Shown one piece after another: positions 33,901 through 45,900 of a stretch of DNA of 64,000 nucleotides. How positions within the stretch are numbered: the stretch's first letter is position 1; every line of letters begins with the position of its first letter. Position numbers and translations under genes: made by a program. A model generated the notes under the pieces. The model did no database searches. It was not told the origin of the DNA and saw nothing but the letters and a program-made list of their open reading frames with translations. Source of the DNA: Amblyornis subalaris (Eukaryota; Chordata; Aves; Passeriformes; Ptilonorhynchidae); contig JACAXG010000252.1 of assembly GCA_018881555.1 (NCBI GenBank), positions 310,001 to 374,000 on the forward strand. Reading direction: 5' to 3'.

Positions 33901-36900
33901 AAAGCTGGCATATAAAGTGTGATTATCAGACCCTGGGGTGTCCAATCAGGAGAAGTGAAGGCCAGACAGGATAGGTGGTGGGGGCACTGTTTCTCCAGCA
34001 GCAGCCTGTGGCAGTAGCAGGCTGTGAAATGATTGCAAACGATCCTACAGAAAAACAGCAGCTCACCCACACATGCACACACTTGACCAAACAAGGCTGA
34101 AAGGGCAAAATAAATAGGAAATGCCTATCAAGCATGGCCTAATTAACAATTGGTTGCAAATGAAAATCACATCAGCACCACTCCGCANAACGGATTTAAA
34201 ACCAAATCATTTATGACGCGCTTCTATTAGGGCTTGCAAACTGTAACCTCTCCATAAACTCAACCAGTCAATAATGCATCACATGCTACCCTTGAAAAGT
34301 CCCAATCATGAACAGAAGGACTCCAAACATCTGCGTTTTCCAGCGGCATTTGACAGCGCCAGAGGATATTTAGGCTACACAACTAAACATGCACCCACTT
34401 AACCATGTGAGCTCCACAGCTGTCAACAGCTACCACATTCACCTGGCCTTGGGAATGGATCTTTTTGTATCTGCTGGGGAGAAAAAGCCCTCAGTGGCTT
34501 TTCAGTCCAATGGCACAATTTGAAATTGTGCTGAAAATCTGCATGTTCTGAGCCTGAAAAATGTAAGATTTTTATGCTCCTGTACAACAGAGACATGTCA
34601 AATAGGTTGGTGGGCAGCATCAAGCTGCTTTGCATGGTGGTAAGTTGTTATCTAGTTAATATTTCTTTTTATATTTTACAAATTGAAACATAGGCTGGTT
34701 TTGGCAATACCTTTGGAGTCCAAAGCTGTTTCTCTTCTTTCATTAAAGCTGAAGCCTGGCCGTGAAGATGGCCCTGTATTAGCCTGATCTGGGCTTTCAC
34801 CGACCCACTCTACCTTTTGTATCAGGATGGCAGATGTGGAACTTGGATTGTAAGAGGCACTTACCANCCTTTGCAAAGGAAATTACCCACTTGGCTTCTG
34901 CCCTGAGGCATTTCTTGAACATTAGTCCATTCAACAGCCTAAGATTGGATTCTCCCTGTTGGCTGGGTTTGGTTTNCCCAAGAAACACATCCACAGCGCT
35001 ATCCCTGGAGTCCTAAACAAACAGATGCACTTTCCCCGTGGGACTGGGACCTGACCAACATCTTGCCTTGTGCTGAGCCTCCCACTGGAAAGAGTTCCAC
35101 AACCCCAACAACAGTTCCTCTGCTTCTCTACTTCAGCCCATTTTCTAGATGCTGTGTTTAATGATGCAGATGGACAATTGCTGTTTTCTCTGTGCATAGT
35201 GAAATATGCACCTGTGTAGTCCTTCCAATCTACTCCCAGCCCTTGGCTTGTGTCATCTCTTCTGCTTTGTGGTCAAGAACCACTTTCAAGCAATTCCTGA
35301 GGCGAGCCGAATCCATCCTATGTAAGCCAGAGATACAGTTCCTGTGCCCTGCAGTCTGCATCACCAGCAGCCCTGTCTCCAGCAAACATACTTTCCTCAA
35401 TAGCTTTTCCCTTGCAAGACAATGAAAGCTTTTCTGAGATGAGATTGCTCTAAGCAATAATGTACAACATGGAGCCGGACAGCAGGACATTGATGTAAGA
35501 AAAATATTAGTTCTTTATTTCTTGTGCTCTGGTGCCCCTTTGCTACCATTGAGTCATGCTGTAGACAACTTACCAACCTCCATGTACTTCCACTTCCACA
35601 AATTCCTTGCANTACTTAGTAAATGGACCGCCTTTCTGTCTGTCATTTCAATTTCTCCATGTATTTTGTACTTCCCTGCATGGACACTGCACCCTAAGCA
35701 CAACAGTGACTGCTTTGCTTCTACCTGCCTTTGGGAGACTTGGACTGCTTATCCTGTTGCCTGCAGTACCCCAAAACCGCCAGAATACGTTCTTAAAGCA
35801 GCCCGAGACAGCCACTGCTTTGCCGCTGGAAATGCACCACAGAGAAAGTCCAAAGAACATATCCAATATCCAGCTACAAGAAACTCTGCTGAACAAGGTG
35901 TTCCCAGTTTGAACACCTCACTAGAGAAACCTGGGTCCTGTCTTGACAGCCATTATGTGTCTTTTGTACTACATCACACTCAGCTGCTCTAGGACTATTC
36001 CCCAAAGGCCCAAAGACTATTCAGCTCTGCTGTACTAATGGGGGGGAATTGAGGGAAGATGTCAGAAAATCAGAAGTGGTGAGGCTTAGCCTCTATCTTA
36101 AAATTGTAGAATAAAAAAGGTATAAGGAATCTCTGCAGGTCTCTCCTCCAACCACCCCTCAAAACAGGACCAACGTAAAGCTGGCTGTGCCAGCCATGTC
36201 CAGGTGAGTTTTAAGTATTTCCAAGGATGGAGATCCCACAAGCTCTTTGGGACCCTCTCCTAGAGTTTGAGGGTTTTCATGGTGAAAAAGGTGGGGGGGT
36301 TTAATATCCAATTCCTACATTTAACTTTCCCTTCATAAAACTTTTGTCCATAACGTCTCATCCTTTCACTGTGCACCTCTTAGAAGAGTATGGCATCTCC
36401 ATTCATCAGGCAGTTCAAGGAAGAAATAAGATGCCACACCAATCCTCTTTTTACGGCAGAACAAACCCAGCTCTCTCAGCCTGTCCTCATCAGATGTTTC
36501 TAGTTCCTGGTCATCTTGGCAGTTCTCTGTCAGGTTTACTCCACTGTGAGCAGAAATTATGCCATGAGCTGAGGCAGCCGTATTTTCCTACCCGTTTGGC
36601 CTCAGATCTCCATTCCTGACTCTCTCTTGACTTGTCGGTCAATTGTCCAGGAATGCCTATGGCATTACCTGTGTCTGAGTATGTGTTCTCCACAAAGTCT
36701 GCATGTTTCACCTCTTTAACACTCTGTCTCTTCATAAAACTTGTCTTAGATTACTAACTAAGGTTGAAGTGCTTGTGGGTGCTGCCCAAACAAACATTTT
36801 AGGGCTTTATCTACTTTATGGCCAAACCTGGAAACTCCCAGATGGAACTCTGGAGTTTTGCAGCAGAAGGCAATTGGGTTACCGGAGATACAAATAAAAT

Positions 36901-39900
36901 CTGAAAGAATGTCGGACGGTTCAGGGTCTGCAAAATGTATCAACCTATTGGAAACATCAGTACCACTGCCCTCTTCCAAGTTCATTAACGTAAAGGAACG
37001 TCCCCTATCAACAGTAGCACTCATCAGGACTGGGTGGTGACAGATTTATAAAAAAGAGGCATCATTAAAAGGACTCACTTGCCTTGTAATTCACCAGTGT
37101 GGCCAGTGAACAAACTAACTGGGCAGTGGTACTTCATCAGGGATTGCTGACAGTTTTTCACTAACACTGCACCTTGAACTGCTGCAGTTCCAAACATTGT
37201 AGAGATGGTGACACTGAGCCAGGGGCTGTTCATATTTGGATGGCTGCCCTAGATGTGAAGGACATGCTTTTCATAATTCCCCTCCTTGATCACGTTTTTT
37301 CATCATTGCTTGATCTCTTTAGGGACTACTGAGGAAAAGAAAATCATGGGAATGACATAACTGCACATGAATGTATTAGAATTGTTAATAAGAGAATTGA
37401 GATTGTTCCAACAGCTCGGTCCCATACACCCAACTGACCTTACTCACATAGAATGGGGATTCAGTGAGCATGAGTCTCATTGTAATCTATGGCAAAAGGG
37501 GCCTGAAGGGCTGGAGACACTACTGGAGTTTAGCTCCCACTCTTTCAATGATACCAAAATGAGGTACTCCCATCTTGAAAAGGGTTGGTGTCCCCAGTGC
37601 AAGTGGTGAAACAGGTGAAACAGATAAAGACAGGACAGAGTGTGATCATGAGGGGACCTTCCCACCTCCTAGATGTAGTTCATAAGGGTACAGTGTCACC
37701 TGCAGGCACTGCTCAGAAACCTACAGTGGTTTGTCTATCTGGGAGGTATCAGTGGAATTANGAAAGAACGGTTCAGCACACTTCCCCTCCCACAGGAAAT
37801 TCAGAGTGGCAATGGTTCACATTTCACAGCCATGGTAGTTCAAGATTGGCCCAAAGAGGAAGGAATCTGATGGATATTTTGCATTCCATAATATCCCCAG
37901 GGTAATGGTCTTGCTGAACACTCCAGTGGGTTATGTTACTACGTGGAAGTTCAGGTCCCCCTTCAAATCTTATGCTGCAGTTAATCCAAGCTTTTGGATG
38001 GACACACAATATTAATCCAATCACTGTGTGTTTACCTTTTCCTCAGTNTCCCAACTCACCAGTAACTTGGGAAATATTAGCTATGCATTTGACCAAAATT
38101 TGGGAGATCATGTGAAAAAACCACACAAATCTGACTTGGGGAATTGAGGAAAGAAAATATATTTTGAAGTGGCTGAACAACAATACAACTACATGGAATT
38201 GCAATATCACTAAGCCACCATTAACATTTGTGACTAACAGGGAAAGTATTGATATGATTTATCACCATCTCCAGGACACGTGTACTAATATACCATGAAG
38301 AATGCCTATTCCAAGGGTGTGGGGAGTGCCACAATGTGGTGTCTGGTCTTTTCTGACTAACAGTGATACCAGGTCTGACATGATTTGTTTAGAACTAAGC
38401 ATACCCTTCTGGGGCACACCATGTGGGCCAGCAGTGATGGAACATGGTCTGCTGAGGGATGGTGATGCACTGGGACTATTGACACTTTCTCCCCTTTGGA
38501 GGAAGCAGCCTCTTACAACAGTGGTGTGTGTGGACAAATCAAAAGGGAATCACAAGACCAACAGCAATGCGCCTGTCCTGGGTAACCCAAAAAATACATA
38601 TTGTATTCCATATCTTTCCTATGCCAACCTGCCCAAGATTATCACTGTCCCTTCAAAAGACAGGGAACAGGCACACTGTGCTCTCTTTCTTATTTCTCTC
38701 CAGGCTGCCAAGAGAGTTGCCTGGGGCAGGTTCTCTGAGCCGAGGCAGCGCAAGGCAGAAGCCCTCTTTTGTTTTCTCTCTGGGCTTTGCAGAATTTCCT
38801 AACACCATTTTGGCTGCTGTTGCTGGGGGCAATCCCCATTTCTGGAGCCAGGGAGGATGTTTTCTTTGGACCTTTTCACTGCTGCTGCCCAGGAAAGTCA
38901 GACTCCCTTCCCTCTCCACAAGTTCCAGCTGCTGCTCCAGTTCCAGCTGCCACTGCCAACAGAACTGCCACTGCCAGGAGAGCCCCTGTCAGGTGGCATG
39001 GAGCAGACAACCTGGTAGAATTGACTCTTGTTCTTGGACAATAAGAAATAGTCCTTCCAGGTTTTTTTGGTTTTGTCCCCGTTGCCCATTGGTTGTTTTT
39101 TAGGGGAAGAGGGAGTTCTGTAATCGCGAAGGCTCAGTTGCTGTGTTGGGTTTTTTCTTTTATTTGTCCTCTCTCTCGGGCATGTGGTCGGGAGAAGGCG
39201 GCTCCTTCGCCAGCTTGTCTTTGCTGACAAGATGTTTGTGACAACTGGACCTGGGGTGGGGTGGGCTCTGGAATCTATTTTCACATCCCNGCTGACGGAA
39301 TTCCAGGATCAAATGATGTTATGCAACCTTACCNGACAAATCAAAGCATTGACTAATGCAACTCGCATGGAACTGTCTGTGGAGGAATTAAAGGTACAAT
39401 CACAGACAACATCAAAAATGGCTTTGCAAAACAGACTAAAACTAGACTTTTATTATTGCCTGAAAATGGAGTGTGTGGATATGTGAGTCTGTCTAATGAT
39501 ACNTGCTCCACTCACATATCAAATGTAACTAAGGCTCTTTATGAACAACTAGATGATACGAAGCATACAGCAAGAGCAAGTAGAGATCTCAGAAGTAGTA
39601 TGGAAAATGGATGTTAAACAAGCTTCTGCATGGGTTAGGATTTTCGCTTACCAGCTGGCTACAGAGCTTATCACAGGTTTGATATTACTTTTTGTTATAA
39701 TTATTGCATTTTGTATATTATCATCATATATATGATCANTGATAACCCAGGTAATGAACTGTCAGGTATGCATAAGATCTGTATGGATGGAAATGAAAGA
39801 TGTGGAAGAGGAGGAAAAGGAATCGCCCTAGAGAGATACTAAAAATCAATTATAGGAAGTTAAATGAACCTTATGATGTCCCTTGTGGTAAAAAAAAATA

Positions 39901-42900
39901 AATATGCAATCTATGATGTCCCTCAGTGAGAGACAATGTTATAGCTGTTGTTTGTGTGACTGTGGCCACAGGGTAAATAACATGATAAACATTAAGTGTT
40001 GGTTTAAGTCAGTGACNAATTGATGACGCTTGTTGAAAAAAAAGTGAGCTGGGTCCCTTGCTGGCCTTGCACGTGGCTCGAGCAAGGTCAAACCACTGAA
40101 TGTTGTGTGGGGTGGAGGCCTCACAGACTGATACTGTTTCAACACCAGCCTTCAGCCTCACTCCCTCTTCACCCTCCACAGCAAGCTGTGTGTAAGTCTG
40201 GTCCATTAAGAAGATGAGGATGTGTGCAGACTCTCTAGAGGTCAGGCAGCCCTTATTGCTGCCTCAGTGGGTGGAAGAGGACCAAAGCGATTATTTTACC
40301 TTTTGTGTCAACTTTAAATTCAGACTGAAAGTAACCGAGACCCTCATTAAGCCTCATTTGCATATTAACTTTCANANCCCTTAGAATGCAAACGAAAAGA
40401 GGACATGCCTTACATATATGACGACAGTCACCAAAATCCCACCTATGACATGTGATTGTTCCACCTCTTTGGGAAGGGCCAAAACTTATTGTATAAAAGA
40501 ATGGGGGTATTGNGGNAAAGAAAAANCAAAAGAAGGAAAAAAAGATNNGGGAAAATACCTCTGCTGCTTGGGATTGGTCGACNGACTGCATCTCCTCCCA
40601 CAAAGGGATGCATTTAGGCTTTGTGCCTCCAACTGTGTTGGGAGAAGACCTGGGAATATACATTTACATATATCACTACCACATCTCTGTCACTGTACCT
40701 TCTGTCATGACACATATTCACACTATGCAGTTCACACATCTATCCTCTGCAACCCCGAATGTGCTTTCCTGTTGCTCCAATGAACCACACCATCCATGAG
40801 ACTGAATCGTGGAAATTCTTACTTAACTCAGCCAGATCTACGGTAGTGATAAATTGCATTATTTGTGAATCNGTGATCTGTGAATTTGTGATCAAGTTCT
40901 TGCTGAACACAATCAGACCTATACTGTCAAGGCCACATTATTTGTGAATCTGTGCTTGTGAAAGTTCTTCTTGAACTCAATTAGACTCACAGTGCTGAAG
41001 TGGGAATAATCAGCAATTAAGCCCAGCCACACGCAGGCCCCCTGATCTCTGAGGANCTGCTGGAACACAAGTGGGTTTATGTTCTGTCAAATTTCTATAC
41101 CCTTAATGCAACACACGGTACAGAGCGGACCCAGTGTCCTCCAGAAAAGCCTACTCTCCTAAGCAGCTCTGCACTGATGACAAAGGGAACAGTTTCCTGT
41201 GTGAGCCTAAGCAATTTTCCCTTATACTTTAGAATTTGGGATTTTTTTCTCTCCCATCTCTTGTAAGCAAAAACCAACCAGGTATAGGAAAAAAAAATCC
41301 AGGAAATGCTTCACTTCTTCAGTGTTCTGCTTCAGACCATGCTCTAAATGATGTCTCAGACAGGGCATCACTGCATCCTTCTGCAGTGCTGGACAGATGT
41401 ACACATCTGCCACACACCAGCAGCCTCATGGGGCAAACCAAAACACACTTTGAAACATGGAGAAGATGGGCTGTGGACCTTGGTAAACGCAGACTCAGAA
41501 GAATCCTGCCTGACCCTCCATACAATTCCCAGGAGAAAAAAGGGACTCACACACTGTACAAACCTCTAAGAGACCACAGCCTAATCCTAGCTCTTCCTCC
41601 CAGATCATCACCCGTCTGCACAAACTGCTCTCTGCCTTTCAGGAGCTGGAGTCTTGTGATTCTTCTGCATGAGGGAAGTTTCCACCACCCTCTCCACAGG
41701 TACCAGAGCCTTTACATGTCTTAAATTGAAATCACAGTGTGGCCTTCCCAAAGTACGTGAAACACATCTCTAACAGTCACNAAATTTTGTTTCTATTCCC
41801 AGATCTGTCTTAACTGCAAGTTTTTAGTGATCANATTCATAAACAATAACGAAACTCTCCCTGTTCTACCAGATCTCCTTCAACTCCCTGCCCAGTGCTT
41901 CCATGTACCCAAAGATGAGCAGGGGACACCTTCCCAGAGCAAACGAAGTACAAAAACAAAGCCAGAAAGCAAATAAAAACCCCAGCCATCAACAAGATGC
42001 TGCCTTTGATTCTTTAATAAGGTTTTTGTAGTATACAAGCTTTCTTTTTGTTTTTTTCTTTTTTTCTTTTTCTCCCCGATTGTCTGGATTAACATACATG
42101 GATTTAAAAAAGGCACAAAATCCATTGCACAGCTTCTGTTTCGTTTGTTTTTGATGACATTGCCTGTTCATTGTGGTTTCAAGTGTAGGATTTTACAGTA
42201 CTCTGCAGCATTTACAGCATGATCTACATACAGGTAATCAATGCATGCTTTTATACAGGAGACAGAATTCAAATTCTCTCTCAGTATTTCTATATACACA
42301 ATAATACAGTCTTTTTCTTCTGAAAAAAAAGCTTTAAATTGGTCTTGCATGCTTGGTATACCAGAAGAATTAGTGCAAGCATATATTACAGTGTTATTGC
42401 AGTACAAAAAGGGGTTGACGTTAGGCTCTAAAGGGATTAGATAAGGAAGAATAAAAAGACTCAAGGAAAACAAGCTTTGGATCCCTTTAGTCAACTATNT
42501 CCTTCCAAACGGATCCCTACACAGTACTGCCTTTAAAGCTACAGCAGTCCCCTCCATCTCCCTGCTGCCTTCCCCCTGAGACGAACTTCCACAGCTTCTG
42601 CAAACCTTCTGTCCCTAGCAGTCCACGAGGACTCCTGGCAGCTTGAGGAATCCCTTCTGCTGTACCTCTTAACACTTGAGACCTGCTTGAAGGGAACTGT
42701 ACTGAGATCCACTGCTTCAAGCAAACTCAAGCGCCAGCAGATGGAGTTTCTCAAGCAAACCAGGAAGCACAACAGGTTACCTACAGCTTTTGTCTCCTCT
42801 CAGTAGCAATGACCACAGAAACCCACACTCACCTCCTACTCGAGTAGCAGTAGGTTAAATATGGTTTGGACTCTCCTGCTTAGCAGCAACAGAAGTCTAA

Positions 42901-45900
42901 CAGGTGACACAAGGTAATGCAAAGGAAGGATATGCTGGTCCCTGAGATTCTTCATGGGAGCTGAGAAGTCTGAGAAGCAGAAATCGAGTTCTCAACACGA
43001 TATTAATTGTTTCACTGGGAATGGGAAGAGGCCTTAGTCCTGAGAGATGCAGATGGCACACAGACAGCAAGAGCTGTAGTCCAGTCTTCCCTGTAACAGC
43101 TTTTATTTGGATACTATCAGGACCTNAGCATATCCTGGAAGTGACATTATCCTCTGCCAACATAGACTGCACTTGATCGGGACTGGGAGATCTGGCAGGA
43201 TTGACAACAGTGAGTGGAAAAAACCTAGAATCTGAGTTTCTGAAGCAGCTCTTTCTTCAAACCAGCATCAGATGAGGTAAAAGTAGCAGGGATCTTAGAG
43301 CTGCCACGCTTACTTGCAGGATCTCCGTGTTCCAAGAATCAGCACCATAAATGTTAGAGATGTTCTTCTTTCCAGCATCTTACCATCAAATGCTCCACAG
43401 CCTTTTTCTTCATTCTTTTTACCAAGGTGAATAGGACAGTCCAGTCCTGTGCTGGATAAGTGCTCTGCTCCTCCCTGTTTGTGCTTTCATGTGTTAGGTT
43501 TGTGCCGGTTTTCCTAGCGTCTTGGACGGAAGAAAAGCTCTGTAAAGGTGGAATGCCTGCCACTCAGCTTCCCACCTCTGTACCCACCAGTGTCTCCAGC
43601 AAGAGCCAGACATGGGGACCACTTCATTTTTATCACTCATTAGAGACTCAGGAAATAGTGAGCAAAGTGGAAGGAAATCATAATCCAAAAATTGTTCTAG
43701 TCCCTAACCGTAAAGGCAACTTAATAGCAGCAAGAAAGAAGAAGAAGAATATTCTGAAAGCTAAACATCTTCCTAAGTCATAAAAATAACCAGAAGTCAG
43801 CAGTGCTGAATAAGAACCTGATCTAGTAGGGTTTTTTTTAGGAAGGACCAAGCTGAAGGGGCAAAAGTCCNATGGAAATCCTCCTTATCCGACTTGTTCA
43901 GAGGAAATTTGCCATTACTGTGTTTCATGTTGCCAGATAATTAATTGCACTCATAATTAAACTGAGAAACTTGTTGGAGTTGTTGGAGGAAACCCTGGGG
44001 ATTCTTACGAGGCAAGTGCACTAGATGAGGTAACTCACTTGAACCACTTTGCATATGAAAAAATAAAACCTCCAAACGTAAAGCAATTTTCTTTTCAAAC
44101 ACTAGAAGACATGCAAGTGAATGTAAAATGGAGATTGCTTCCAATCCCCAGGTTACACGGTTAGCAGCTTGTTCAAAATGTACATTCATCGTAACATCAT
44201 TTTTTTCAATGGCAGGTGTGATACAAAGGAGTTGCAATACAGCAAATAACACTTAGAAACATTTCCCAGAAATTAATCTTTGCGCTGTCCCCTGGAACCG
44301 CCGATGCAGGTTTGTGTTATAGTGACCCAAACACAAAACGCGTGGTACAAAAACGCAACGAAAGTGCCGCAATGATCAGCCTTTACATGTTTTATTTCAT
44401 GTTTTAATATTACCCAAAATAAGTGTTTGCATACTATAAATTATGTCCCAAGTGCCAGCACTGTTCTCATCACCAGGATACTCTGCCACCAGCTGGCAGC
44501 AAAAGGAGAGATACGTATGTATGTCACAACACACGGAATTAAAGAGAACTGGGCTGGGCCAGGTTGCTGAAATGAGACCTGCAGTATGCAGAGGAGGCCA
44601 GGTGTGCCACCTGAACCAGACACCATAAGGATACTTTCTGTAACTGGTTGAGATTTGTTCTTTGCAACAGCCTTTTCAGCATTTGGGTGTGTGCAAAGTG
44701 GCCCACTACTGGCACAGAAACTCTTCTGTAAGGCAGGACCACGGGCGACCATTCTCACGCCACGTGTGGGTCATGCACACACATAAACACACATACAATC
44801 AGAAATGGAAGCTCCAGCAAAAAGCATCACAACACCATCCTGGGGACAATAGTGAAATCAGGAAGCACATCTGGCTTACTTTGGTCAGTCTCTCCAGAAA
44901 TTATTATCTCCTCCAGTCTCTCTGGGGAGAGCTGGCAACTACAGGGGAAGCAGGTCGAGAAGAAGGGTACCCCATGTTCTCCAGCTGAGAAATATCTGAG
45001 GCAATTTTTTCACAATAAACACTAACAGGATTTTAGAGGTTTGCAAATTATCCATGATTTTAAAGGCTTCAGACCTTGTCTGCCAGGAAATGCAATTTTA
45101 TTTTTTTCATCTAGCCTCTTGCAGCCCATCTGTTACTGCCAAGCAGAGCTAGACAAATATACGACAGCTATCTCCAGATTGTTCTTTCCCATTTGTACCA
45201 AAGGGAAACAAGAAAAGGAAAAATATAAATAAAAGCTTCTCTTTTGAATAGATTGGGATAAAAGAGCCCTTTCTTATTCAATGTGAAAATAGCAAAATGG
45301 TCTCAGCTTCAGGTAAAGTTGTGAGAGTGTCATGAATAAATCTCTAATGACAACCATTAATAAAATGTGTCATTCACATAACCCAGCAGTTGACAATACA
45401 AATAAACTCAGTCACTGACGCAGAACTGCGTCAGTTACTATGTGGCTGTAATACAAATGTGACTGGATACCACAGAGACTCCATGTAACCTAAGGAAGAG
45501 ATGCCAGACCCACTGGACAAACACGGTTGGTATCTGTCAGCAATCCTTCCAGATAAGCAGTAGAAAATCTTGTATTTTCAAGAATAATCTTGTGCTGCTG
45601 TCAAGCACTTAAAAGTTCCACGTATACACATCATGGAAGATGGATGGAGGTGTGAGAGGGAAGGACGTCAGAAAATAGGAAAAGGACTGAACATATCNTT
45701 CCACATTTTCTGACCTTCAGTCTCACAGTGCATCCTACTGTTGAGCTATTTTACAAGAGCAGACTAAACTAGCAATGGTTGTATTTTCTTGCCTTAATTT
45801 ATTTACAAAGGATCACAGCACCAGATTCAAATAGTGCATTTTTACACGAGACAGCAGGTGAATTTTCTGGTGATTTGCAGTCAAAGAAATGCCTCAATGA

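Larger units (their letters stand above)
37070..39740 (+). mobile_element. Defective endogenous retrovirus, internal region (pol and env remnants)
   Basis: Plus-strand remnants follow retroviral order. There is a reverse-transcriptase fragment near 37090-37280 (SPVWPV and DVKDM-like motifs), an RT/RNase H boundary near 37367-37640, an integrase core near 37720-38000 (NGSHFT and a later Glu), further pol-like sequence to about 38690, an envelope-leader-like frame at 38769-39044 and a transmembrane-subunit remnant at 39230-39735. Stops, frameshifts and internal deletions occur throughout. gag, protease and the RT YxDD region are not seen, so no functional product is expected. It lies antisense within the large TTBK1 intron. 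Confidence 0.8.
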
